DNA of 64,000 nucleotides. Origin: Palsa-1447 sp964414785 (GTDB lineage Bacteria; Verrucomicrobiota; Verrucomicrobiia; Opitutales; Opitutaceae). Under the pieces are notes generated by a model that saw only the letters and a list, made by a program, of their open reading frames with translations, searched no databases and was not told where the DNA came from. The DNA lies in contig CAYPXZ010000001.1 in assembly GCA_964414785.1 (NCBI GenBank), positions 151,209 through 215,208 of the forward strand. The letters run 5' to 3'. This document shows, in pieces, positions 54,576-62,129 of the stretch. Numbering within the stretch: the first letter of the stretch is position 1; each line of letters begins with the position of its first letter. Position numbers and translations under genes: made by a program.

Positions 54576-55100
54576 ATGGTCCTCCTAGCGGCAACCGACC
54601 CGGGCGGCTGGCTTCTCTCGAGGCCGCAGCTTGTCTTTGTCGCGTTCGCGGGGGCGGTTTGGCTCTTCAGGTTGATAAAGGGCGCGAGCGAGGTGCGCGG
54701 GCGCCCGGCCGCAGGGCGCGCGGAGCCCGTGGTTGAGGCACAGCCCGAGGAGGAAGTCCCAGATGAGGAGGAGGAGCGCACGCGTCGGGTGAGGGAGGAA
54801 ATCCGCAGAAAGATCGAAGAGCGGCGCCCTGGGGCCGCCGTTCCTGCCCGGGTCTACGAGGAGCGATGGGACCTGCAGCTGCCTGCCGTCGCAAAGATGC
54901 CGCAGCCACCGGCGCCGAAACCCGCGGCGCCACTGCGAGCGGCTGCTACGGTCGCACCCCAGGCCCCCGCGGCGCCGGCGGCCGGCCCGTTAGTCCCGAC
55001 CATGGGAGCTTTGTGGCTGGAGGAGCTTCGCACGCGCGATTCCGCCAGGAGGGCTATTGTGGTGCGGGAGATCCTCGGGCCTCCCGTCGCGCTTCGTTAG
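54576..55100 (+). CDS. Hypothetical single-TM protein downstream of floA
   Basis: The 174-residue protein has a TM helix (about residues 17-33, LVFVAFAGAVWLF), an acidic stretch (PEEEVPDEEEERTRRVREEI) and a Pro/Ala-rich linker. It ends in a short helical segment (ELRTRDSARRAIVVREILGP) that looks conserved. Its ATG is three bases after floA, so it belongs to the NfeD/FloA operon. I do not recognise the family. The final segment resembles short C-terminal helices found in other verrucomicrobial proteins of this context, which is only an impression. Confidence 0.7.
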   Translation: MVLLAATDPGGWLLSRPQLVFVAFAGAVWLFRLIKGASEVRGRPAAGRAEPVVEAQPEEEVPDEEEERTRRVREEIRRKIEERRPGAAVPARVYEERWDLQLPAVAKMPQPPAPKPAAPLRAAATVAPQAPAAPAAGPLVPTMGALWLEELRTRDSARRAIVVREILGPPVALR

Positions 55101-55415
55101 CCGATCGGAACCGCGCTCATATCCTCCCGGATCGGCCCCCCGCAGACGCCTGTTTCCTGAGATGGGTTCGCGCACGCGTTACACAGCCGACCCACAACGC
55201 AACTTCATCCGCAAGTGCTGCGCAGGCGTTGGCCACGACGCCGCAGGCTGCGGGCGACCTATTGATGCCCATCCCGTGTGCGGATTTCAAAAGGGGGCGT
55301 AAACGACTCTCCCGTTCTCTGGGTAGTAAACCCCATAGAAAGGCACAGGGTCCTTCCGCAGACTCTTGAGGTGTCCAGCAGAAGATTGAAGCACACAAAG
55401 AAACGGAAGAACGTC
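55101..55415. other. 315-base intergenic stretch before the DUF899 gene
   Basis: No gene or RNA is recognised. A weak inverted repeat (CCGATC at 55101 with GATCGG about 30 bases later) stands at the left end and could be the floA operon terminator. The right part becomes less GC-rich towards the DUF899 gene. Confidence 0.45.
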
Positions 55416-56147
55416 ATGGCCAAAATTAGAACCGTCAACGGGGTCAAAGAGCACAGGGTCGTGTCAGGCAAAGCGTGGCTCACCGCCCGCAAGGCGCTGC
55501 TAGCGAAGGAAAAGAAGTTCAACCGATTGCGCGACGAGTTGAACCGGCAGCGGCGCAATCTTCCGTGGGAGAAGGTGGACAAGGAATATGTTTTCGACGG
55601 GCCGGGCGGCAAAGTGACACTGGCCGGACTTTTTGGCGCCAACAGCCAGCTCGTCGTCTATCACTTCATGTTCGGACCGGGCTGGAAAGTGGGCTGTCCC
55701 CATTGCTCATTTTGGTGCGACCATTACGATGCCGCCACCGTTCACCTGAACCAGCGGGACACCACGCTCGCCGTCATCTCGCGCGCTCCGCTGAAGGAAT
55801 TCCAGTCGTTCAAAAGGCGGATGGGCTGGAAGTTCAACTGGCTCTCCTCGTTCAAGAACGACTTCAACTTTGACTATCATGTCTCATTCACGCCGAAGCA
55901 GGCCAAGAGTGGCGCGCTGCCCTACAATTACGGCACCTTGAAGATGAAGACGGATGAGATGCCGGGAATGAGCGCGTTCTACAAGGATAAGAACGGCGAG
56001 ATTTTCCACACCTACTCGACCTACTCGCGCGGCATCGACCTATTGAACACGACGTATAACTTCCTGGATCTGACCGCCAAGGGACGCGATGAGAATCCCA
56101 ACAGCCCGCAAGACTGGGTGCGTTACCACGACGAATACAAGGACTGA
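55416..56147 (+). CDS. DUF899 (thioredoxin-like) protein
   Basis: The 243-residue cytoplasmic protein has the DUF899 pattern: LPWEKVDKEYVFDGPGGKVT, LVVYHFMFGPGWKVGCPHCS with a Cys-Pro-His-Cys centre, FWCDHYDA and IFHTYSTYSRGIDLLNTTYN. DUF899 proteins have a thioredoxin fold with unknown substrate. Base composition is visibly lower in GC than the floA operon, consistent with acquisition. The ATG at 55416 begins at the family N-terminus; the frame is open further upstream. Confidence 0.9.
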   Translation: MAKIRTVNGVKEHRVVSGKAWLTARKALLAKEKKFNRLRDELNRQRRNLPWEKVDKEYVFDGPGGKVTLAGLFGANSQLVVYHFMFGPGWKVGCPHCSFWCDHYDAATVHLNQRDTTLAVISRAPLKEFQSFKRRMGWKFNWLSSFKNDFNFDYHVSFTPKQAKSGALPYNYGTLKMKTDEMPGMSAFYKDKNGEIFHTYSTYSRGIDLLNTTYNFLDLTAKGRDENPNSPQDWVRYHDEYKD

Positions 56148-56223
56148 CACCGTTCCCAACGGGAGCAGTTCCATCGGAGCTGAGCCAGACGGAGACGTCA
56201 GTTCCGGCTCTTCCCGCGGCCTG

Positions 56224-56613
56224 TTAAGCAATTGGCTGGCCAAACCCGACGTCGTAGCCATCGAGGTCTTGGACGCCAAATTCTCGGATTCCGTAGGGTT
56301 TATCGCCAAGGCCATAGTCGATCTTGGCGCCGCGGGTTCGAAGCTCTGCGAACAAGGAATCCACATCGTCCGTCCAGAAGTAGACGTTCCACATACTTGG
56401 ATCTACTTTCCAGTGGGGGACGAGGGCCGACCCATGAGGCGCCTGATTCAGCATCAAACGCATTCCATCGCGTTCTAGGATCAAGAATTTTGGGGGTTCA
56501 CCCCAAAAACGTTCATAATTGAAGCCTAGCGCGTCGCGATAGTGGTTGGCGGCGGCCACCACGTTGCTGACCAGCAACACCGTGGCCGAAGAGAGTAATT
56601 GGGCTTTCTTCAC
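56224..56613 (-). CDS. VOC/glyoxalase-superfamily protein
   Basis: The 129-residue protein has two beta-alpha-beta-beta-beta units typical of the glyoxalase/bleomycin-resistance superfamily: ANHYRDALGFNYERFWGEPP, FLILERDGMRLMLNQ and NVYFWTDDVDSLFAELRTRG. QDLDGYDVGFGQPI closes the fold. The metal-binding residues are not clearly kept, so enzyme type cannot be named. Confidence 0.88.
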   Translation of the reverse strand: MKKAQLLSSATVLLVSNVVAAANHYRDALGFNYERFWGEPPKFLILERDGMRLMLNQAPHGSALVPHWKVDPSMWNVYFWTDDVDSLFAELRTRGAKIDYGLGDKPYGIREFGVQDLDGYDVGFGQPIA

Positions 56614-57140
56614 AAGATTCAGTTGTCCCGCCGGACCTTGGATATGCCGAAAAACGTCGGCATATCCAAGCGTGGAGCCTATTTTGGAGCAGCGTCTTGT
56701 GTAGATACGTGTCCAGCCGCCTCTGTGTCGGGTTAGAATGATGAGGATCGGGGCTCACAGGAAGCTGGCGCTCCATCCTGGCTGGAGGAGGAAATTGAGA
56801 TCGGGATTAGAGGATAGGTGGCTCCGGGACTGGTCCTTCGCCAGTTGCCGGCGATAATTATATGCTTCGGAACCGGAGTCTCCCATGAGCAATCCCGGAC
56901 TCGTTTCACGTCGGCGCTAGCTGTTTTTACTTTCTTATTCGGTATGTCGAATTCTGAAACATCAATTGACGGGTTCAACTCGAACTGCGCTACCCAAGAA
57001 ACCGAGGGGGTAATATGGCGCGGCAGGCGTGAAATTTGTTTCCCCTTGCGGGCATCGGTTGTTATGAAGCCGGGTGGCGCCTCAATCTGTCCAAACCCTC
57101 TGGAGGGGGCCTGTGCCCCCACCAGGCAATCACGAAAGCC
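56614..57140. other. 527-base intergenic stretch before the GH35 gene
   Basis: No credible gene is visible; frames here are short and without family features. It contains repeat copy C (56724-56830) and a lower-GC block (about 56930-57010). A palindromic pair CTCCA/TGGAG lies around 56771-56787. Confidence 0.5.
56724..56830 (+). repeat. ~107-bp repeat copy C, insertion-sequence-end-like
   Basis: The first 38 bases (56724-56761) match 59011-59048 with about five differences and one gap, including the block GATCGGGGCTCA. The right third is also similar (GGAGGAAA-TT, CTCCGGG). The core TGTGYGGGT-A-AATRATGARGA recurs inverted at 62068-62110. No transposase is next to it. Confidence 0.6.
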
Positions 57141-58880
57141 ATGAATCCTTCGACGCGGTCCTGCCGGCGGCTGCACGCGCTGGTCCTTCTATCCGTAGCC
57201 TCAGTCGCCGCGCTCGGTCCGGCGCCGGGCCGCTGCGCCGCCGACGATCTTGCTGCGCCCCATCTCCAGAAGAGCGGCACCGCCACCCAACTCGTAGTGG
57301 ATGGCCAGCCCTTTCTGGTGCGCGGCGCGGAGCTCAATAACTCCAGCGCGTCCAGTCTCGACTACATGAGGCCCCTATGGCCGAGGCTCGTTGCCAGCCG
57401 CCTCAATACTGTGCTCGCAACGGTCAGCTGGGAGCTGATCGAGCCGGAGGAGGGTAGGTTCGACTTCAAGCTGGTGGACGGACTGATCGACGGAGCCCGG
57501 GCGAATAACCTTCACCTTGTTGTTCTTTGGTTTGGCGCCTGGAAGAACGGGAAGTCCACCTACCAGCCTCTTTGGGTGAAGGCCAATCAGGCGCGGTTCC
57601 CGCTTGTCAAGAGCGAGGAGGGCAGGAGCCTGAACACGTTGACGCCGTTCGGCGACGCCACCTGCGAGTCCGATGCTCGCGCTTTTGCCGCGCTCATGCG
57701 GCACCTCCGCGAAGTAGACGGACGCCGTCACACCGTTCTCATGATCCAAGTCGAGAATGAAATGGGAGTCCTCGAGGACTCCCGCGACTACGGACCCGCT
57801 GCAAGCCGCGAGTTTTCCGGACCGGTGCCCGCGGAGCTGATGGACTATCTCGCGGCGCACAAAGACGCCTTGGTGCCGGAGCTTAGGGACCTGTGGGCGG
57901 CAAACGGATCCAGGGCCTCAGGCACGTGGACAGAGGTGTTCGGACCGGGCAAGCCCGCGGGGAAGGCGATACCCGTGCGCACGCTCTGCCCTCCCATGAC
58001 GGAGCAGGAGCACGAAACGGCCTGGCGAGGGCTCTTCTGGCCGGTGGACGAGATCTTTATGGCGTGGCGCTACGCCCGGTTCGTCAACAAGGTGGCCGAG
58101 GCCGGCCGGGCGGAGTACCCGTTGCCGATGTACGTGAACACGTGGCTGCAACAGCGCGACCATGCATGGCCCGGCACCTATCCAAGCGGCGGACCGGTTC
58201 CGCAGGTGATGAACATATGGCAGGCGGGAGCGCCCGCGATCGGGATCCTTTCGGGCGACATCTACGTTCCTGAATTCGAGGAGGAGTGCGCGCGTTATGT
58301 CAGGTGTGGCAATCCGCTATTCATACCCGAGTCCAGGGGGGACGCACGAGGCGCGGCCCAGGCCATCTGGGCTTTCGGCAGGCACGACGCCATCGGCTAC
58401 TCGCCGTTCGGGATCGACCGTTTTGCGGGACCCGACTCTGAGCTCGCCCAAGCTTATGACGTGGTCGCACAGGTATCGCCACTGATCCTAGAGCATCAGG
58501 GCAACGGAACCATGACGGCCGTCCTTGTGGACCACGAAGGGCCGCCGCAGAGCGTCGGGCTGGGCAGCTACAAGATCGAGGCCCGTTCCATGGCGCGTGC
58601 GGGCGGACCGACCGCTCCCGAGCGGGTGGCGGGCCTTTTCATCTCCACGGGGCCCGACGACTTCGTGGTCGTCGGCCGCGCCATGAACGTCTATTTCTCT
58701 TCGGCTGCAAACCCGGCCGACAACGTGGGCCTCGGCACGGTGGAAGAGGGCATCTACTCGGACGGCCGCTGGGTCCCCGGCCGCAGGTTGAACGGCGACG
58801 AGACCCCGGAATGGAAGGCACTGAGGTTTCCCGCCGATCGGTACAGCATCCAGCACGTCAAACTTTACCGGTACCGGTAA
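57141..58880 (+). CDS. Secreted GH35 beta-galactosidase (Bgl35A-like, DUF5597-type)
   Basis: The 579-residue exported enzyme has a signal peptide (about residues 5-35) and a GH35 TIM barrel. RGAELNNSSASSLDYMRPLW and TVSWELIEPEEGRFDF come first, then acid/base Glu in MIQVENEMGVL and a nucleophile candidate in LFIPESRGD. A C-terminal beta-domain of the DUF5597 type follows. Relatives in Cellvibrio and Xanthomonas remove galactose from xyloglucan side chains. The ATG at 57141 is the first that gives a clean signal peptide. It sits alone between repeat copies C and D. Confidence 0.9.
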   Translation: MNPSTRSCRRLHALVLLSVASVAALGPAPGRCAADDLAAPHLQKSGTATQLVVDGQPFLVRGAELNNSSASSLDYMRPLWPRLVASRLNTVLATVSWELIEPEEGRFDFKLVDGLIDGARANNLHLVVLWFGAWKNGKSTYQPLWVKANQARFPLVKSEEGRSLNTLTPFGDATCESDARAFAALMRHLREVDGRRHTVLMIQVENEMGVLEDSRDYGPAASREFSGPVPAELMDYLAAHKDALVPELRDLWAANGSRASGTWTEVFGPGKPAGKAIPVRTLCPPMTEQEHETAWRGLFWPVDEIFMAWRYARFVNKVAEAGRAEYPLPMYVNTWLQQRDHAWPGTYPSGGPVPQVMNIWQAGAPAIGILSGDIYVPEFEEECARYVRCGNPLFIPESRGDARGAAQAIWAFGRHDAIGYSPFGIDRFAGPDSELAQAYDVVAQVSPLILEHQGNGTMTAVLVDHEGPPQSVGLGSYKIEARSMARAGGPTAPERVAGLFISTGPDDFVVVGRAMNVYFSSAANPADNVGLGTVEEGIYSDGRWVPGRRLNGDETPEWKALRFPADRYSIQHVKLYRYR

Positions 58881-58897
58881 ACCGAATGGAGCGGCAT

Positions 58898-58932
58898 GGA
58901 ATTCGCGTAAGCGTCACGGGATCATTGTCAGC
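58898..58932 (+). repeat. GGAATTCGCGTAAGCG-type repeat, left copy
   Basis: This 35-base segment resembles 61912-61945 in the same orientation (shared GTAAGCG, ACGG and CA-TGT blocks) and the 22-base units at 61868-61933. Such multiple short terminal repeats are usual at the ends of IS21-type elements. Together with the right-hand copies it brackets the surface-protein gene. Confidence 0.5.
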
Positions 58933-59010
58933 AGCGGCGCGAGAAACAGAATCAATACCTTCCAAAACAATATTAATGTCCAGAAACAGGATTAATGCCT
59001 TTGACTACTT

Positions 59011-59118
59011 TGTGTGCGGGTAAAAATAATGAAGATCGGGGCTCATAGGATGCAGCCTCGCAATTCGACGCCACGGAGGAAAATTAGTTCGGGAGTGAGG
59101 GGTAAGTGACTCCGGGGA
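59011..59118 (+). repeat. ~107-bp repeat copy D, insertion-sequence-end-like
   Basis: This is the partner of 56724-56830 in the same orientation, located 130 bases after the GH35 stop. The pair therefore flanks the GH35 gene. Its core GTGCGGGTAAAAATAATGAA matches the inverted units at 62068-62110. Confidence 0.6.
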
Positions 59119-59454
59119 TCATTCATCAGGATGGGCGGTTCTTGTGAGAGGGAGACCCTGGCGTCATCAACGTGAACCGTTACACTCGGATCCGCATTGC
59201 GTGCGGCAGCGCTGGAACGCTGCGAAACCTGAATGACCACGGAGTCGATCTCGACCGCGTCAACCTGGCGAATCCCGGAAACGAGGGCGCCCAGGACGTC
59301 CCCGCCGTCTGGATGTTCTAAAGCCTGTTGATCGGGAAACAGTGGGTACTTTCCACTTGTTTTCACGATGGTGCTGGCCGCACAACGCCTTCGGCCAAGC
59401 GACGCTCCTCCTTATGCTTCCTAATCGCCTCAGCAGGTCTTGCGCCACAGCTCC

Positions 59455-61611
59455 CTAATTCAGCTGCGTACCTGTCTGGGCAATCGACGTAGTCTCGTAA
59501 ATTTCGATCAGGCTGACGCCGGTGGAATTGTAAATGCCGCTGATCTCCACGGTGTATGTACCGGGCTGCAGCGTGGCGACCATCGCGCTGTCGGCCGAGC
59601 CGGCGGGCAGAGCGAAAGCGCCGGCTCCACTCATGATCGCTGCCGTGGCCGGGCCGATTGTGGCTGACACGGCGGAGGAGCCGAGCGTCGTGGCGTTGCC
59701 CCAGCCGATGTCGATGGCGATAGGGACAGATGCCGAGTCATAGAGCGTTAGCTGGGGATTGGTGAGCACGCCGGTCACGCCAATTTCAGCCAGCGCCGGG
59801 CCGACACCGCGGAGAAGGACGGTTTCCGGCGCGGTGCCCGAGATGACAAATCCGGCGATGAGAACGTTGCCTCCGGTGCCGGTGAAGGCGCGGGCTGAAA
59901 CGTTGACAAGGCGGGTCGTCGTCGCCCCCGTATCGGCATCATAGATTTCGGCCATCGCGACACCGGTGGCACCGGTGGCGCCCGCGACTATTGCGGAATA
60001 ATTGCCACTAGGAACGGTTGGAAGCCTGGCGACCAAGGCGCAGTCGGGCGAATCGGCGGGCAAAACGAATGCGCCCACGCCACTCATGATTGCCGCCGTG
60101 GCCGGCCCGATTGAGGCTGACACGGTGGAAGGGCCGGGCGTCGTGGCGTTGCCCCAACCGAAATTAGTGGCGATAGAAGCAGACGCCGAGTCGTAGAGCG
60201 TTAGCTGGGGGTTGGCTAGGATGCCGGTCACGCCAAACTCAGCCAGCTTCGGCCCGACGCCGCGGAGCAGGATGGATTTCGAACCCGATCCGCGGATTGC
60301 GAATCCAACGATGAGAACATTGCCGCCGGTGCCAACGAAGGCGCGTGCCGAGAGGTTTACGAGCCGACTTGTGGGCTGCGATGCGATGACCATGCTCACA
60401 TTGGAAATGCCGGTGCCGACGGAATTCATAGCGGCAATCGTCGCGTCATAGGTACCTGCCGCCGTGGGTGTGCCGTCGATCGCGCCAGTCAGGGCATTGA
60501 GGGCCAGGCCCGGGGGAAGGCCGCCTGCGGTGTAACTGGTGGGCGAGCCCGATGCCGTGATAAGGTATGTGACAAAAATCGTACCGACGGTGCCGGGCGC
60601 GGTGGTCGGGCTCGTGATGATGGGCGCGGCGCCTACCGGAGCGATTGTAATGGTCAGGGTGACAGGACTGCTGGTGCCGGCCGAATTTGTCGCAGCAAGC
60701 GTTACGACCGTGACTCCCGCTGCGGTGGGCGTACCGCTGATAGCTCCACTTCCGGCGTTGAAAACGAGTCCGGCCGGGAGCGAGCTGATGGTATAGCTCA
60801 TGGGCATGCCCGAGGCCGTGATCGTAAAGGTGAAAGGCGCGCCGACCGTGCCCGCCGCCGTCAAGGGATTGTTGGTGATGATCGGAGCGGCACCTGCTAT
60901 GAGATTGTCCCAGTAAACGGAGTAGCTGCTGGTCTGGTCAAAATTGTAACCCTCGATAAACACGGTCAGGAGGTCGCTGCCGACCGCCGTGGGAATGGTA
61001 AGCACAAGAGCGCCATCAATGCGGTACTCGAGAGCCGCGCCCGTCGACGTGGCCGAGAGCGTGTGCCACGCATCGAAAACAAAGCCGGCGGGCACGCCGA
61101 GGTCGATCCAGCTGGCCGTGCTGCCGTCAAAGGCTTCGAAGCGAAAGGCGCGATCGGTCGCGGCGGGGTTGAAGGGGTCGGTGCGACTTGAGTTATTGAA
61201 GCCTATCACCGCGTATTCGCCGCCGGTGGGCGTCGTGCCAGTATGGCCCCAGAGATTGCCGCACACGAGCGCGCCAGTGGTGGTGTTGAATGCGGACGTG
61301 ACGAAGACCTGAGCGCTGAGCGTCCATAGTCCGGTGATGCCACCGGGGCGCTGGCAGCCTTGGAAGGCGTAGAACTCGCTGCCAAACTCGGCGGGGCGGT
61401 TGGCGGTGCTACCGGTCTGGTTGATGGTGAGGCATAGACGTCTGTCGCCGTCAAAGATCACGGACTCGAAGCCAGCGGGAGGGTAGCGGTCGGCAGTCCA
61501 CGCGGGGTCGATCGTATCGAACGTATCGGTGAATTGCGCCTCTATGGTAAAAGGGAAGGCGCCGAGCGTGAGGGCGGTGAGAAGGATCTTCACGGGAGAC
61601 CCCATTCCCAT
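59455..61611 (-). CDS. Secreted multi-domain surface protein (LamG-like, two Ig-like He_PIG, two 152-residue repeats)
   Basis: The 718-residue exported protein has a signal peptide (VKILLTALTLGAFPFTIEAQ), a laminin-G/concanavalin-like domain (about residues 28-250, FTDTFDTIDPAWTADRYPPA) and two putative Ig domains of the He_PIG type (ISSLPAGLVFNAGSGAISGT and GGLPPGLALNALTGAIDGT). Two copies of a beta-rich module beginning RLVNxSARAFxGTGGNVLI end the protein. Such proteins are common on verrucomicrobial cell surfaces; function is unknown, perhaps adhesion or polysaccharide contact. Start is uncertain: ATGs at 61635, 61611 and 61605 all keep the signal peptide. Confidence 0.82.
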   Translation of the reverse strand: MGMGSPVKILLTALTLGAFPFTIEAQFTDTFDTIDPAWTADRYPPAGFESVIFDGDRRLCLTINQTGSTANRPAEFGSEFYAFQGCQRPGGITGLWTLSAQVFVTSAFNTTTGALVCGNLWGHTGTTPTGGEYAVIGFNNSSRTDPFNPAATDRAFRFEAFDGSTASWIDLGVPAGFVFDAWHTLSATSTGAALEYRIDGALVLTIPTAVGSDLLTVFIEGYNFDQTSSYSVYWDNLIAGAAPIITNNPLTAAGTVGAPFTFTITASGMPMSYTISSLPAGLVFNAGSGAISGTPTAAGVTVVTLAATNSAGTSSPVTLTITIAPVGAAPIITSPTTAPGTVGTIFVTYLITASGSPTSYTAGGLPPGLALNALTGAIDGTPTAAGTYDATIAAMNSVGTGISNVSMVIASQPTSRLVNLSARAFVGTGGNVLIVGFAIRGSGSKSILLRGVGPKLAEFGVTGILANPQLTLYDSASASIATNFGWGNATTPGPSTVSASIGPATAAIMSGVGAFVLPADSPDCALVARLPTVPSGNYSAIVAGATGATGVAMAEIYDADTGATTTRLVNVSARAFTGTGGNVLIAGFVISGTAPETVLLRGVGPALAEIGVTGVLTNPQLTLYDSASVPIAIDIGWGNATTLGSSAVSATIGPATAAIMSGAGAFALPAGSADSAMVATLQPGTYTVEISGIYNSTGVSLIEIYETTSIAQTGTQLN
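59458..60369 (-). repeat. Tandem 152-codon duplication inside the surface-protein gene
   Basis: Unit 1 (59917-60369) and unit 2 (59458-59916) encode modules alike over their whole length, both with LLRGVGPxLAExGVTGxLxNP, QLTLYDSAS and IGPATAAIMSG. Similarity is also plain at DNA level (for example the block around 59640 and 60090), indicating a fairly recent duplication or gene conversion. Confidence 0.8.
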
Positions 61612-61819
61612 CCGACGGCAACCATTGATTCGCATATACAGAATTTTCTGTTGCGATATTAGGCCCATGACTGTGCCGGCGATATGGGGTGTATCCCTGT
61701 AGAAGAACGCTTCCGCAGAGGGTTGGGCTCCGCGGCCGGATTTCGAGATCCCGAATTGATGGCTCCCCCGAAGCGCGGGAGATGCTAATCTGCAACACCT
61801 TGATTTACAGGCACAAAAG

Positions 61820-61850
61820 AGCCCACCTAGAGCCATTGCTCTGGTGGGCT
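61820..61850 (-). terminator. Probable intrinsic terminator on the minus strand
   Basis: Left arm 61820-61833 and right arm 61838-61850 form a 13-bp GC-rich stem with one bulged T and a four-base loop (inner pair AGAGC/GCTCT, outer AGCCCACC/GGTGGGCT). Read on the minus strand it is followed by CTTTTG, a short U-tract. It would end transcripts arriving from rng, 280 bases upstream. Confidence 0.6.
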
Positions 61851-61867
61851 TGTAATGGGAATTGTAC

Positions 61868-61933
61868 GGAATTCGTGTCAGCGACTCAGTGAATTCGTCT
61901 CACTGTGTCGTTGATTTCGTGTAAGCGATACGG
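61868..61933 (+). repeat. Three tandem ~22-bp GAATTCGTGT-type units
   Basis: Units begin at 61868 (GGAATTCGTGTCAGCGACTC), about 61889 (GTGAATTCGTCTCACTGTGT) and 61912 (TGATTTCGTGTAAGCGATAC). The third matches 58898-58932. The arrangement resembles the multiple terminal repeats of IS21-family elements; no istA/istB-like gene is in the window. Confidence 0.55.
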
Positions 61934-62067
61934 ATTCAATGTGACCGAACAGGGCTTTTCAACGACCATAAATGGTCGAGTAAAGAAGCTGCATGAATAG
62001 CTGATGCTTAGCCTGAGTGCCGTTTACCTCAAAGTCCCCATCAATCCTTCCTCCAACTCCTGAACAT

Positions 62068-62110
62068 TGTTACCCGCACTCCTCATCATTTTTACCCAAT
62101 CCTCGTCATT
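62068..62110 (-). repeat. Two tandem ~20-bp units, inverted relative to copies C and D
   Basis: On the plus strand the pattern KTTACCC-N-CCTCRTCATT occurs twice (62068-62090 and 62091-62110) with a partial third unit GTTACCC at 62111. Read on the minus strand it gives ATGAGGAGTGCGGGTAA-like sequence, matching the core of 59011-59048. It begins only 20 bases beyond the rng stop. Confidence 0.6.
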
Positions 62111-62129
62111 GTTACCCCCTTACAATACC

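Larger units (their letters stand above)
58881..59454. other. 574-base intergenic stretch after the GH35 gene
   Basis: No gene is recognised. A 107-codon minus-strand frame (59043-59366) has no family signature and contains repeat copy D, so I treat it as chance or a relic. The stretch also holds the short repeat at 58898-58932. Confidence 0.5.

Noticed and set aside
59043..59366. 107-codon minus-strand frame
   Set aside because: It runs through repeat copy D and has no recognisable domain; it may be a relic but cannot be supported as a gene.
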